DNA of 64,000 bases from Anadara kagoshimensis (GCA_021292105.1 CM037862.1:30970169-31034168), one strand, 5' to 3'. Positions 1-13,280 are shown, counted from the first letter of the stretch. Translations and numbers: made by a program. Notes: generated by a model from the sequence alone, not told the origin.

Positions 1-3000
1 TGGGGAATAAAGGCTCTGGAAGATTAGATTGTGACAAGGAGGAAGTACAAAGCTATCTGAAAGAAACCTATAGTGATGCCAGAAGGGATGAAGAAACTTG
101 AGGAAGTTGAGAAATTGCTAAGTCCAGAAGAACCAACAATACAGTTTGAAATGCCGGAACCAAAGCTGAAGGAAGTAACCAACATAATTCAAATGGCAAG
201 GGCATCATCAGCTCCTGGACCAAATGGAATCCCATATAAAATATATAAATATTGCCCTAAAGTCACAAGAGTGTTATGGAAATTATAACGGAAGAAGGAA
301 GAAAAAAGCCAATGGGTCAACCAAAGGAGAATAGACGAATAGTAGAGGTAAGAAATTTAAGGAAGGATCTCCGAAGGCTTAAGAAAAGGTACAAAGAATC
401 AAACGATGAGGAAGGGTTGTCTAAGAACTGATCTAAGAAAGAGATTGAAAACATTGAAAAGAGCAGAGAGAAGTCGCAGAAGACACAAAGATAGAGAAAA
501 GAAAAGAGTCAGTTCACATCAAACCCCTATCAGTTCACAACCAAGTTATTGGGAATAAAGGCTCTGGAAGATTAGACTGTGACAAGGAGGAAGTACAAAG
601 CTATCTGAAAGAAACCTATAGTGATGCCAGAAGGGATGAAGAACTTGAGGAAGTTGAGAAATTGCTAAGTCCAGAAGAACCAACAATACAGTTTGAAATG
701 CCGGAACCAAAGCTGAAGGAAGTAACCAACATAATTCAAATGGCAAGGGCATCATCAGCTCCTGGACCAAATGGAATCCCATATAAAATATATAAATATT
801 GCCCTAAAGTCACAAGAGTGTTATGGAAATTATAACGGAAGAAGGAAGAAAAAAGCCAAAGGGTCAACCAAAGGAGAATAGACGAACAGTAGAGGTAAGA
901 AATTTAAGGAAGGATCTCCGAAGGCTTAAGAAAAGGTACAAAGAATCAAACGATGAGGAAGGGTTGTCTAAGAACTGATCTAAGAAAGAGATTGAAAACA
1001 ATGAAAAGAGCAGAGAGAAGTCGCAGAAGACACAAAGATAGAGAAAAGAAAAGAGGTCAGTTCACATCAAACCCCTATCAGTTCACAACCAAGTTATTGG
1101 GGAATAAAGGCTCTGGAAGATTAGATTGTGACAAGGAGGAAGTACAAAGCTATCTGAAAGAAACCTATAGTGATGCCAGAAGGGATGAAGAACTTGAGGA
1201 AGTTGAGAAATTGCTAAGTCCAGAAGAACCAACAATACAGTTTGAAATGCCGGAACCAAAGCTGAAGGAAGTAACCAACATAATTCAAATGGCAAGGGCA
1301 TCATCAGCTCCTGGACCAAATGGAATCCCATATAAAATATATAATATTGCCCTAAAGTCACAAGAGTGTTATGGAAATTATAACGGAAGAAGGAAGAAAA
1401 AAAGCCAAAGGGTCAACCAAAGGAGAATAGACGAATAGTAGAGGTAAGAAATTTAAGGAAGGATCTCCGAAGGCTTAAGAAAAGGTACAAAGAATCAAAC
1501 GATGAGGAAGGGTTGTCTAAGAACTGATCTAAGAAAGAGATTGAAAACATTGAAAAGAGCAGAGAGAAGTCGCAGAAGACACAAAGATAGAGAAAAGAAA
1601 AGAGCCCAGTTCACATCAAACCCTATCAGTTCACAACCAAGTTATTGGGGAATAAAGGCTCTGGAAGATTAGATTGTGACAAGGAGGAAGTACAAAGCTA
1701 TCTGAAAGAAACCTATAGTGATGCCAGAAGGGATGAAGAACTTGAGGAAGTTGAGAAATTGCTAAGTCCAGAAGAACCAACAATACAGTTTGAAATGCCG
1801 GAACCAAAGCTGAAGGAAGTAACCAACATAATTCAAATGGCAAGGGCATCATCAGCTCCTGGACCAAATGGAATCCCATATAAAATATATAAATATTGCC
1901 CTAAAGTCACAAGAGTGTTATGGAAATTATAACGGAAGAAGGAAGAAAAAAGCCAAAGGGTCAACCAAAGGAGAATAGACGAATAGTAGAGGTAAGAAAT
2001 TTAAGGAAGGATCTCCGAAGGCTAGAAAAGGTACAAAGAATCAAACGATGAGGAAGGGTTGTCTAAGAACTGATCTAAGAAAGAGATTGAAAACATTGAA
2101 AAGAGCAGAGAGAAGTCGCAGAAGACACAAAGATAGAGAAAAGAAAAGAGCCCAGTTCACATCAAACCCCTATCAGTTCACAACCAAGTTATTGGGGAAT
2201 AAAGGCTCTGGAAGATTAGATTGTGACAAGGAGGAAGTACAAAGCTATCTGAAAGAAACCTATAGTGATGCCAGAAGGGATGAAGAACTTGAGGAAGTTG
2301 AGAAATTGCTAAGTCCAGAAGAACCAACATACAGTTTGAAATGCCGGAACCAAAGCTGAAGGAAGTAACCAACATAATTCAAATGGCAAGGGCATCATCA
2401 GCTCCTGGACCAAATGGAATCCCATAAAAATATATAAATATTGCCCTAAAGTCACAAGAGTGTTATGGAAATTATAACGGAAGAAGGAAGAAAAAAGCCA
2501 ATGGGTCAACCAAAGGAGAATAGACGAATAGTAGAGGTAAGAAATTTAAGGAAGGATCTCCGAAGGCTTAAAAAAGGTACAAAGAATCAAACGATGAGGA
2601 AGGGTTGTCTAAGAACTGATCTAAGAAAGAGATTGAAAACATTGAAAAGAGCAGAGAGAAGTCGCAGAAGACACAAAGATAGAGAAAAGAAAAGAGGTCA
2701 GTTCACATCAAACCCCTATCAGTTCACAACCAAGTTATGGGGAATAAAGGCTCTGGAAGATTAGACTGTGACAAGGAGGAAGTACAAAGCTATCTGAAAG
2801 AAACCTATAGTGATGCCAGAAGGGATGAACAACTTGAGGAAGTTGAGAAATTGCTAAGTCCAGAAGAACCAACAATACAGTTTGAAATGCCGGAACCAAA
2901 GCTGAAGGAAGTAACCAACTAATTCAAATGGCAAGGGCATCATCAGCTCCTGGACCAAATGGAATCCCATATAAAATATATAAATATTGCCCTAAAGTCA

Positions 3001-6000
3001 CAAGAGTGTTATGGAAATTATAACGGAAGAAGGAAGAAAAAAGCCAAGGGTCAACCAAAGGAGAATAGACGAACAGTAGAGGTAAGAAATTTAAGGAAGG
3101 ATCTCCGAAGGCTTAAGAAAAGGTACAAAGAATCAAACGATGAGGAAGGGTTGTCTAAGAACTGATCTAAGAAAGAGATTGAAAACATGAAAAGAGCAGA
3201 GAGAAGTCGCAGAAGACACAAAGATAGAGAAAAGAAAAGAGGTCAGTTCACATCAAACCCCTATCAGTTCACAACCAAGTTATTGGGGAATAAAGGCTCT
3301 GGAAGATTAGATTGTGACAAGGAGGAAGTACAAAGCTATCTGAAAGAAACCTATAGTGATGCCAGAAGGGATGAAAACTTGAGGAAGTTGAGAAATTGCT
3401 AAGTCCAGAAGAACCAACAATACAGTTTGAAATGCCGGAACCAAAGCTGAAGGAAGTAACCAACATAATTCAAATGGCAAGGGCATCATCAGCTCCTGGA
3501 CCAAATGGAATCCCATATAAAATATATAAATATTGCCTAAAGTCACAGAGTGTTATGGAAATTATAACGGAAGGAAGGAAGAAAAAAGCCAAAGGGTCAA
3601 CCAAAGGAGAATAGACGAATAGTAGAGGTAAGAAATTTAAGGAAGGATCTCCGAAGGCTTAAGAAAAGGTACAAAGAATCAAACGATGAGGAAGGGTTGT
3701 CTAAGAACTGATCTAAGAAAGAGATTGAAAACATTGAAAAGAGCAGAGAGAAGTCGCAGAAGACACAAAGATAGAGAAAGAAAAGAGCCCAGTTCACATC
3801 AAACCCTATCAGTTCACAACCAAGTTAGGGGAATAAAGGCTCTGGAAGATTAGATTGTGACAAGGAGAAGTACAAAGCTATCTGAAAGAAACCTATAGTG
3901 ATGCCAGAAGGGATGAAGAACTTGAGGAAGTTGAGAAATTGCTAAGTCCAGAAGAACCAACAATACAGTTTGAAATGCCGGAACCAAAGCTGAAGGAAGT
4001 AACCAACATAATTCAAATGGCAAGGGCATCATCAGCTCCTGGACCAAATGGAATCCCATATAAAATATATAAATATTGCCCTAAAGTCACAAGAGTGTTA
4101 TGGAAATTATAACGGAAGAAGGAAGAAAAAAGCCAAAGGGTCAACCAAAGGAGAATAGACGAATAGAAGAGGTAAGAAATTTAAGGAAGGATCTCCGAAG
4201 GCTTAAGAAAAGGTACAAAGAATCAAACGATGAGGAAGGGTTGTCTAAGAACTGATCTAAGAAAGAGATTGAAAACATTGAAAAGAGCAGAGAGAAGTCG
4301 CAGAAGACACAAAGATAGAGAAGAAAAAGAGGTCAGTTCACATCAAACCCCTATCAGTTCACAACCAAGTTATTGGGAATAAAGGCTCTGGAAGATTAGA
4401 CTGTGACAAGGAGGAAGTACAAAGCTATCTGAAAGAAACCTATAGTGATGCCAGAAGGGATGAAGAACTTGAGGAAATTGAGAAATTGCTAAGTCCAGAA
4501 GAACCAACAATACAGTTTGAAATGCCGGAACCAAAGCTGAAGGAAGTAACCAACATAATTCAAATGGCAAGGGCATCATCAGCTCCTGGACCAAATGGAA
4601 TCCCATATAAAATATATAAATATTGCCCTAAAGTCACAAGAGTGTTATGGAAATTATAACGGAAGAAGGAAGAAAAAAGCCAAAGGGTCAACCAAAGGAG
4701 AATAGACGAATAGTAGAGGTAAGAAATTTAAGGAAGGATCTCCGAAGGCTTAAGAAAAGGTACAAAGAATCAAACGATGAGGAAGGGTTGTCTAAGAACT
4801 GATCTAAGAAAGAGATTGAAAACATTGAAAAGAGCAGAGAGAAGTCGCAGAAGACACAAAGATAGAGAAAAGAAAAGAGCCCAGTTCACATCAAACCCCT
4901 ATCAGTTCACAACCAAGTTATTGGGGAATAAAGGCTCTGGAAGATTAGATTGTGACAAGGAGGAAGTACAAAGCTATCTGAAAGAAACCTATAGTGATGC
5001 CAGAAGGGATGAAGAACTTGAGGAAGTTGAGAAATTGCTAGTCCAGAAGAACCAACAATACAGTTTGAAATGCCGGAACCAAAGCTGAAGGAAGTAACCA
5101 ACATAATTCAAATGGCAAGGGCATCATCAGCTCCTGGACCAAATGGAATCCCATATAAAATATATAAATATTGCCCTAAAGTCACAAGAGTGTTATGGAA
5201 ATTATAACGGAAGAAGGAAGAAAAAAGCCAAGGGTCAACCAAAGGAGAATAGACGAATAGTAGAGGTAAGAAATTTAAGGAAGGATCTCCGAAGGCTTAA
5301 GAAAAGGTACAAAGAATCAAACGATGAGGAAGGGTTGTCTAAGAACTGATCTAAGAAAGAGATTGAAAACATTGAAAAGAGCAGAGAGAAGTCGCAGAAG
5401 ACACAAAGATAGAGAAAAGAAAAGAGGTCAGTTCACATCAAACCCCTATCAGTTCACAACCAAGTTATTGGGGAATAAGGCTCTGGAAGATTAGACTGTG
5501 ACAAGGAGGAAGTACAAAGCTATCTGAAAGAAACCTATAGTGATGCCAGAAGGGATTACAACTTGAGGAAGTTGAGAAATTGCTAAGTCCAGAAGAACCA
5601 ACAATACAGTTTGAAATGCCGGAACCAAAGCTGAAGGAAGTAACCAACATAATTCAAATGGCAAGGGCATCATCAGCTCCTGGACCAAATGGAATCCCAT
5701 ATAAAATAATAAATATTGCCCTAAAGTCACAAGAGTGTTTATGGAAATTATAACGGAAGAAGGAAGAAAAAAGCCAAAGGGTCAACAAAAGGAGAATAGA
5801 CGAACAGTAGAGGTAAGAAATTTAAGGAAGGATCTCCGAAGGCTTAAGAAAAGGTACAAAGAATCAAACGATGAGGAAGGGTTGTCTAAGAACTGATCTA
5901 AGAAAGAGATTGAAAACATGAAAAGAGCAGAGAAAGTCGCAGAAGACACAAAGATAGAGAAAAGAAAAGAGGTCAGTTCACATCAAACCCCTATCAGTTC

Positions 6001-9000
6001 AAACCAAGTTATTGGGGAATAAAGGCTCTGGAAGATTAGATTGTGACAAGGAGGAAGTACAAAGCTATCTGAAAGAAACCTATAGTGATGCCAGAAGGGA
6101 TGAAGAACTTGAGGAAGTTGAGAAATTGCTAAGTCCAGAAGAACCAACAATACAGTTTGAAATGCCGGAACCAAAGCTGAAGGAAGTAACCAACATAATT
6201 CAAATGGCAAGGGCATCATCAGCTCCTGGACCAAATGGAATCCCATATAAAATATATAAATATTGCCCTAAAGTCACAAGAGTGTTATGGAAATTATAAC
6301 GGAAGAAGGAAGAAAAAAGCCAAAGGGTCAACCAAAGGAGAATAGACGAACAGTAAGGTAAGAAATTTAAGGAAGGATCTCCGAAGGCTTAAGAAAAGGT
6401 ACAAAGAATCAAACGATGAGGAAGGGTTGTCTAAGAACTGATCTAAGAAAGAGATTGAAAACATGAAAAGAGCAGAGAGAAGTCGCAGAAGACACAAAGA
6501 TAGAGAAAAGAAAAGAGGTCAGTTCACATCAAACCCCTATCAGTTCACAACCAAGTTATTGGGGAATAAAGGCTCTGGAAGATTAGATTGTGACAAGGAG
6601 GAAGTACAAAGCTATCTGAAAGAAACCTATAGTGATGCCAGAAGGGATGAAGAACTTGAGGAAGTTGAGAAATTGCTAAGTCCAGAAGAACCAACAATAC
6701 AGTTTGAAATGCCGGAACCAAAGCTGAAGGAAGTAACCAACATAATTCAAATGGCAAGGGCATCATCAGCTCCTGGACCAAATGGAATCCCATATAAAAT
6801 ATATAAATATTGCCCTAAAGTCACAAGAGTGTTATGGAAATTATAACGGAAGAAGAAGAAAAAAGCCAAAGGGTCAACCAAAGGAGAATAGACGAATAGT
6901 AGAGGTAAGAAATTTAAGGAAGGATCTCCGAAGGCTTAAGAAAAGGTACAAAGAATCAAACGATGAGGAAGGGTTGTCTAAGAACTGATCTAAGAAAGAG
7001 ATTGAAAACATTGAAAAGAGCAGAGAGAAGTCGCAGAAGACACAAAGATAGAGAAAAGAAAAGAGCCAGTTCACATCAAACCCCTATCAGTTCACAACCA
7101 AGTTATTGGGGAATAAAGGCTCTGGAAGATTAGATTGTGACAAGGAGGAAGTACAAAGCTATCTGAAAGAAACCTATAGTGATGCCAGAAGGGATGAAGA
7201 ACTTGAGGAAGTTGAGAAATTGCTAAGTCCAGAAGAACCAACAATACAGTTTGAAATGCCGGAACCAAAGCTGAAGGAAGTAACCAACATAATTCAAATG
7301 GCAAGGGCATCATCAGCTCCTGGACCAAATGGAATCCCATATAAAATATATAAATATTGCCCTAAAGTCACAAGAGTGTTATGGAAATTATAACGAAGAA
7401 GAAGAAAAAAGCCAAAGGGTCAACCAAAGGAGAATAGACGAATAGTAGAGGTAAGAAATTTAAGGAAGATCTCCGAAGGCTTAAGAAAAGGTACAAAGAA
7501 TCAAACGATGAGGAAGGGTTGTCTAAGAACTGATCTAAGAAAGAGATTGAAAACATTGAAAAGAGCAGAGAGAAGTCGCAGAAGACACAAAGATAGAGAA
7601 AAGAAAAGAGCCCAGTTCACATCAAACCCCTATCAGTTCACAACCAAGTTATTGGGGAATAAAGGCTCTGGAAGATTAGATTGTGACAAGGAGGAAGTAC
7701 AAAGCTATCTGAAAGAAACCTATAGTGATGCCAGAAGGGATGAAGAACTTGAGGAAGTTGAGAAATTGCTAAGTCCAGAAGAACCAACAATACAGTTTGA
7801 AATGCCGGAACCAAAGCTGAAGGAAGTAACCAACATAATTCAAATGGCAAGGGCATCATCAGCTCCTGGACCAAATGGAATCCCATATAAAATATATAAA
7901 TATTGCCCTAAAGTCACAAGAGTGTTATGGAAATTATAACGGAAGAAGGAAGAAAAAAGCCAAAGGGTCAACCAAAGGAGAATAGACGAATAGTAGAGGT
8001 AAGAAATTTAAGGAAGGATCTCCGAAGGCTTAAGAAAAGGTACAAAGAATCAAACGATGAGGAAGGGTTGTCTAAGAACTGATCTAAGAAAGAGATTGAA
8101 AACATTGAAAAGAGCAGAGAGAAGTCGCAGAAGACACAAAGATAGAGAAAAGAAAAGAGGTCAGTTCACATCAAACCCCTATCAGTTCACAACCAAGTTA
8201 TTGGGGAATAAAGGCTCTGGAAGATTAGACTGTGACAAGGAGGAAGTACAAAGCTATCTGAAAGAAACCTATAGTGATGCCAGAAGGGATGAACAACTTG
8301 AGGAAGTTGAGAAATTGCTAAGTCCAGAAGAACCAACAATACAGTTTGAAATGCCGGAACCAAAGCTGAAGGAAGTAACCAACATAATTCAAATGGCAAG
8401 GGCATCATCAGCTCCTGGACCAAATGGAATCCCATATAAAATATATAAATATTGCCCTAAAGTCACAAGAGTGTTATGGAAATTATAACGGAAGAAGGAA
8501 GAAAAAAGCCAAAGGGTCAACCAAAGGAGAATAGACGAACAGTAGAGGTAAGAAATTTAAGGAAGGATCTCCGAAGGCTTAAGAAAAGGTACAAAGAATC
8601 AAACGATGAGGAAGGGTTGTCTAAGAACTGATCTAAGAAAGAGATTGAAAACAATGAAAAGAGCAGAGAGAAGTCGCAGAAGACACAAAGATAGAGAAAA
8701 GAAAAGAGCTCAGTTCACATCAAACCCCTATCAGTTCACAACCAAGTTATTGGGGAATAAAGGCTCTGGAAGATTAGATTGTGACAAGGAGGAAGTACAA
8801 AGCTATCTGAAAGAAACCTATAGTGATGCCAGAAGGGATGAAGAACTTGAGGAAGTTGAGAAATTGCTAAGTCCAGAAGAACCAACAATACAGTTTGAAA
8901 TGCTGGAACCAAAGCTGAAGGCAGTAACCAACATAATTCAAATGGCAAGGGCATCATCAGCTCCTGGACCAAATGGAATCCCATGTAAAATATATAAATA

Positions 9001-9035
9001 TTGCCCTAAAGTCACAAGAGTGTTATGGAAATTAT
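1..9035 (+). repeat. Tandem array of a 549-bp internal LINE segment, 17 copies
   Basis: The same unit recurs head to tail. The anchor GGCTCTGGAAGATTAGA starts at 12, 560, 1109, 1657, 2204, 2749, 3294, 3838, 4384, 4933, 5479, 6024, 6571, 7118, 7664, 8213 and 8762. Full-length units are 549 bp (183 codons); none is longer and several are 1-5 bp shorter. The array is cut by the left window edge. Each unit encodes a basic region (KRAERSRRRHKDREKKR), then an acidic linker, then the start of a reverse transcriptase domain (SSAPGPNGIPYKIYKYCPK). The frame is open for about 143 codons and then closes at the unit junction, after GGAAATTAT. This is therefore not an expressed repeat protein but an amplified piece of a non-LTR retrotransposon. 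Confidence 0.95.
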
Positions 9036-9163
9036 TAAAAGTAGTGTTGATAAGACAAAGAATGGTAGACAGTTGGTATAGAGCAGAGGGGAGTTTCATA
9101 CCAATGCAGGAACATGCACAGGGCCTGGGACAGTTTAGAACAATATTCTTGTTGAATGCGTAA
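8606..9163 (+). pseudogene. Non-LTR retrotransposon: pre-RT linker and start of RT, last array unit read through
   Basis: This is the only array unit whose frame continues past the repeat junction, giving 185 codons. Residues 1-34 are Arg/Lys-rich, about 75-115 form an acidic linker, and about 115-145 match the N-terminal RT motif (SSAPGPNGIPCKIYKYC). It goes on into sequence typical of the next RT block (SWYRAEGSFIPMQEH, then GQFRTIFLLN) and stops with TAA at 9161-9163, where the RT would normally continue. The start codon given is only the first ATG of the open stretch; the real ORF would begin further upstream in the element. The unit carries substitutions not seen in the others (ATGCTGGAA, AAGGCAGTA, CCATGTAAA). 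The domain assignment is confident; the LINE clade is not. The RT resembles the family common in fish and bivalve genomes, possibly HERO/NeSL-like. Confidence 0.85.
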
Positions 9164-9903
9164 GGCAAGATCTTTCTAGCAATTGTGGCGAAACGAATGA
9201 CTGACTATATGTTGGACAATAAGTACGTGGATATATCAGTACAGAAAGGAGGCGTTCCAGGGATATCGGGATGCGTAGAACATACAAGCGTTATAATACA
9301 GATAATTAAAGAAGCTAAAGAAAGTAAGGGTGACCTGGCAGTGCTGTGACTGGACTTGGCAAATGCATACGGTTCAATACCACATAAACTGGTGCAGTTA
9401 ACATTACAGAGATACAATGTACCAGTGAAGATTTGTGGAATGATTCAAGAGTATTTTGACAATGTGAAGATGAGATTCTCAGTAAAAGACTATATAACTG
9501 ACTGGCAGAGGTTAGCAGTTGGAATTTAAACAGGCTGCAAGTCTCTGTGATACTTTTCTCAGCAGCAATGAATCTTTTAGTGAAATCAGTGGAAAGAACT
9601 AGCCGGGGACATATGGTGGTATCTGGAGTGAGACAGCCACCAACCAGAGCTTTCATGGGTGATATGACGGTTACCATGAAGACGGTAGTGGAAGGAAGAT
9701 GGGCATTAGAAGATATGGAGAAGGCTATATCATGTGCAAAAATGCGATTCAAGCCATCTAAGTTAGTAGTTTAGTATTGAAGAAGGGAAAGATCAAAGAT
9801 ATAAAGTTCGTAATAGGTAAAGATACCATACAAAACAGTATCAGATAAACCAGTAAAGAGTTTAGGGAAATGGTTTGACAGCACCCTAAAAGATGTAGTC
9901 AAT
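9164..9903 (+). pseudogene. Decayed reverse transcriptase, central and C-terminal part
   Basis: Directly continues the preceding frame. Visible RT landmarks are VAKRMTDYMLDNKYVD, then SVQKGGVPGISGCVEHTS, then motif A LDLANAYGSIPHKLV (its Asp codon at 9353-9355). The frame is broken by TGA at 9347-9349, exactly where a Trp precedes motif A in relatives, and by TAA at 9527-9529. A frameshift follows, and the frame resumes at about 9547-9774. There the catalytic motif C reads AFMGDM, so the first of the two metal-binding aspartates is Gly (GGT, 9658-9660). Weak similarity continues (PVKSLGKWFDSTLKD, in changing frames) to about 9900, where another repeat begins. The copy cannot encode an active polymerase and has lost its 3' end and any endonuclease domain. 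Confidence 0.85.
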
Positions 9904-10986
9904 GTGAATCAAAGCACCGAAGGTGCCCAGCGAACAGAGAGCGAGAACAAAATGCAAGCATCTTTTACAATTGCTAATTACCTATCATCATGAAGGATGT
10001 TATAACTGTGTCAGTTTTTAAGTACAAGTCAAGACTGCACCGAGTCTCATTTTTTGAATATGTATTATTCTTCACATGTTTTTTTCACAGAAGTGTTTCA
10101 AAGTAGGCATATATTCTGCACTGCTGAAAACTTATGAATTAGATGTTGCATAATACATGCAATTTTCTTGTCTTCCGTACATCTGTATTTAGTTCTATCT
10201 TTGGTTGTGGCAAGACAAGTTTTATTCAGTTGAAAACTTCAGTGCTCTATTTTGAAATTGGCATAAGCGTTCTACAATTTTCATTCAGTGGTTGTCTTTA
10301 GTGTATGTGGTGTGCATCTTGTAATTTATTCAATATTTACAATATATGCCTTGCGTAAGATTTTACAAAGTACATGTACATTTTGTTCAGCTGCAAAGTA
10401 TTATAAATACTTTCCATTTTTGAGAAGACTGGTTTTTTCACAGGCTCTGATTTTAAAATGCTGTTGTTTCCAATGTAGCGAATTTCAAATCCTGAGGAAA
10501 CATTGTCAAACATAGGGAAGCTTAATTGAAAACTTCAAATTCCAATATACAATTGTAAACACTGTTGTCTTATAAGAAGGGGGCTCAAAGGGGCCGGAAT
10601 TGCTCACCTGGCACGATTGACAGGAAAATGGCCGCAATCAATCAGAACAATATTTTGCCATCGACATTAAAATCTGTATATTCCCATGTATATAACATTG
10701 AAATCGAAACAACTTATAAATTTCGCAGGGAAATGGTGACCATACCACAAATGGCCAATCGGAAACAATTTGTGTCTGCGCAACTTAACTATGCATACCA
10801 TTTTATTCATGTAAACCAAATACTCTTGAATTTTGAGCAACTTGAAAATTTGTGGAGAAAGGGGGGCTTGCAGAAAATGACCGTTCATTTTTTTGTCATC
10901 TCCATTGATCTCGACATACCATGTTTCTCATAAACTATGGTCGCTAAAAAATGGGTCAAAGACTCAATGGGCCGGGTTGCCATTAA

Positions 10987-12451
10987 AGGTCACCGGTCAC
11001 CAAATTTATCAATTTTGTATTTTGCATTCCTATGGGTAGAATAGTCAATATTGATGTGTCTGATGGTTTCCCACGCCTTATATTTACCTGTAATACACTA
11101 AAACCTTATTTAAACGAACTGCTAATACTCGATAGTTTCCGACACCGCTCGTAACTTTCCGGCGACCTAATGGATGACGTACATGGTGTTAAGCTGCTGA
11201 GGAAAGACACATTACCTATATATGTATCCATATATTACATGTGGGTTTGTGTGGTGTTTTGAAGGGTTTTAAAGTTTGATATCAAGTCAAAATGATATAT
11301 TTTGTAAAGTTTGGATATAATAAAATCACAATGACCGATGAACATGTTTTTTTCCACAAAATTCAGAACACATTAAAGCCAGATTTACACAAGTCCTTCA
11401 TGCAGCTTTTTAATTGTTTTGAATGTATTCAGATTAAACATTACGAGATAAGTCAGGGAAATAAGAGCGGTATAATCATTGAAGACAATTTAAATTATTA
11501 TGAATGAATTCAGTCAAATATATACATTTTAAACAATTTTAATTTTCAAAATTAATTTAATTCCGTTATTCAATCAGCGTTCAAACAGACACGTATGTCT
11601 TGTTCAAATTAACTAATCTAATTTAACTTTAATGTGTTCGATTTTCAGAATCCAGCAAAAATTGACAAATAACATTTACCGGGTATATCATATAGATATA
11701 CGCACGTGTCAATTAATGTTGCATATTGTAAGGTAAACTCTGTTAATTACAGGTGGTAAATGTCTACTTCTAAACAGGATGTTTCCCAATGTAGCATATT
11801 GATAATCTCTTAATTACTAGTATGTGAGGAGGTGTAAATCACACTTTGAACGATATTAATTTATTGTGAATAAATGAAAGAAAGTTTCACTCGAGTTTTG
11901 AGTCCTTAGTTAGTCGAGCATAATCCCACTGGTATCACATTTGGATGACGTTCTTTTCATCCCATTAAAATCAAGTGTAATAAAAGTTATTATTTGAAAA
12001 TTTTTATTTATTTTTTTTTATGATGATGATGATGATGATTATTAAACTTACTGCAAAATAAGCATAGGAAGCTATTGAATTGAAATTGTTTTCATATTTA
12101 AGTAATACTGGGATGAAATATTTTATTTCAAAGACAATAAGAAGTTATTTTTAAACCTTTATTTTGATATTTTCGTTGAACAAAAAACTACAGGTCTTGG
12201 ACTCAGATTCTACCCGAAAACGTGTTTTTTTATTCATTACATAGGTAAATAATAATAATAATAATAATAATAAATCTTTGATTTTAATCTAAAAAGGAAT
12301 TAAAAATGGGACAATTTCTAGAACAAATATGAATTAAAATCAATTTGAGGTAATAATATAGCTGTACTATAGAGAAGAAAAGATTGTTTTTAAAATAAAA
12401 AAAACAAAAAAACAAAATGGGTCCTTTTTATTATTCCTTATGATAGATAGA

Positions 12452-12488
<37 letters not shown>

Positions 12489-12783
12489 ACAAATAAATAA
12501 ATAAATAACTTAATTAATTAGTTAATTAATAAGAGATATGTAAAGATAATTAAAATGATATTAAATAATAATAAAAATTAATGTGAACAATATTTTAAAT
12601 AAAAAACGGAAATTTGGGTTCTTTTATTATTGTTGTGATGAATAAATAAATAAATAAATAAATTTAAAAGAGATATAAGGATATTTAGAAAGATATTAAA
12701 TATTAATGAAAATAAATATGAATAATATTTTAAATAAAAACAAAAATGTGTGTTCTTTTTATTAATTCGTTGTGATAAATAGA

Positions 12784-12817
<34 letters not shown>

Positions 12818-13280
12818 GTAAAATTATGTTTTGTAAAAGTATTAGTAAATAGTATTTCATACTTAGAGCAAACACACATATGAATATCGTTTTTTTTATT
12901 TATTTCTTAACATTATGTTTATTTTTTATTTATTTTTTCTGCTGAAGGAAACTGAAATACCCTATGCTAAAAAATAAATATTATATATATAAATACTAGA
13001 AGTTATTTCCGATAAATCTGGGTAATAAATGCAGTTCAGTATCCAAGCTTCATTTACTAAATAGCTGGTATAACACCTTCTGCGTCACTTCCGGTTTTGT
13101 GTCCTTTTACTACCAAAGGGAGATAATACCGTTTTTCAACAGTTTCAGGACTTTAATTTACGCTGTAGAAAAGAGCAGAAATGATTAAAAAATGTTATTT
13201 GTGGCTAAATCGACTTTTTATGATGTAATCTTTCGGAAAATAGTACTTCAAAAAATTTGGTTTTTGGTGACCGGTGACCT
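10987..13280. mobile_element. TTAA-flanked inverted-repeat element (piggyBac-type, non-autonomous)
   Basis: The left end AGGTCACCGGTCACCAAA is matched by its exact reverse complement at the right end (TTTGGTGACCGGTGACCT), giving an 18-bp terminal inverted repeat. TTAA is present on both sides (10983-10986 and 13281-13284). Copy B of the surrounding block has a single TTAA at the same point (30163-30166) and no insertion, so the element is bounded to the base. TTAA target duplication is the hallmark of the piggyBac superfamily. No transposase is encoded: the longest ORF (11292-11507) is short and unrecognised. The interior is AT-rich, with ATAA and AATA microsatellites at 12250-12275, 12450-12510, 12640-12662 and 12787-12818. 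The last three sit in a diverged tandem repeat of about 150-190 bp. Confidence 0.9.

Noticed and set aside
546..8984. Recurrent minus-strand ORFs of 60-92 codons in each array unit (MGFHLVQELMMPLPFEL...)
   Set aside because: They are exact antisense shadows of the RT-encoding frame; their repetition only reflects the tandem array.
1..9035. Array as a CRISPR or a repeat-protein gene
   Set aside because: Units are 549 bp without spacers, and each unit has stops at the junction in the coding frame; the context is animal LINE sequence.
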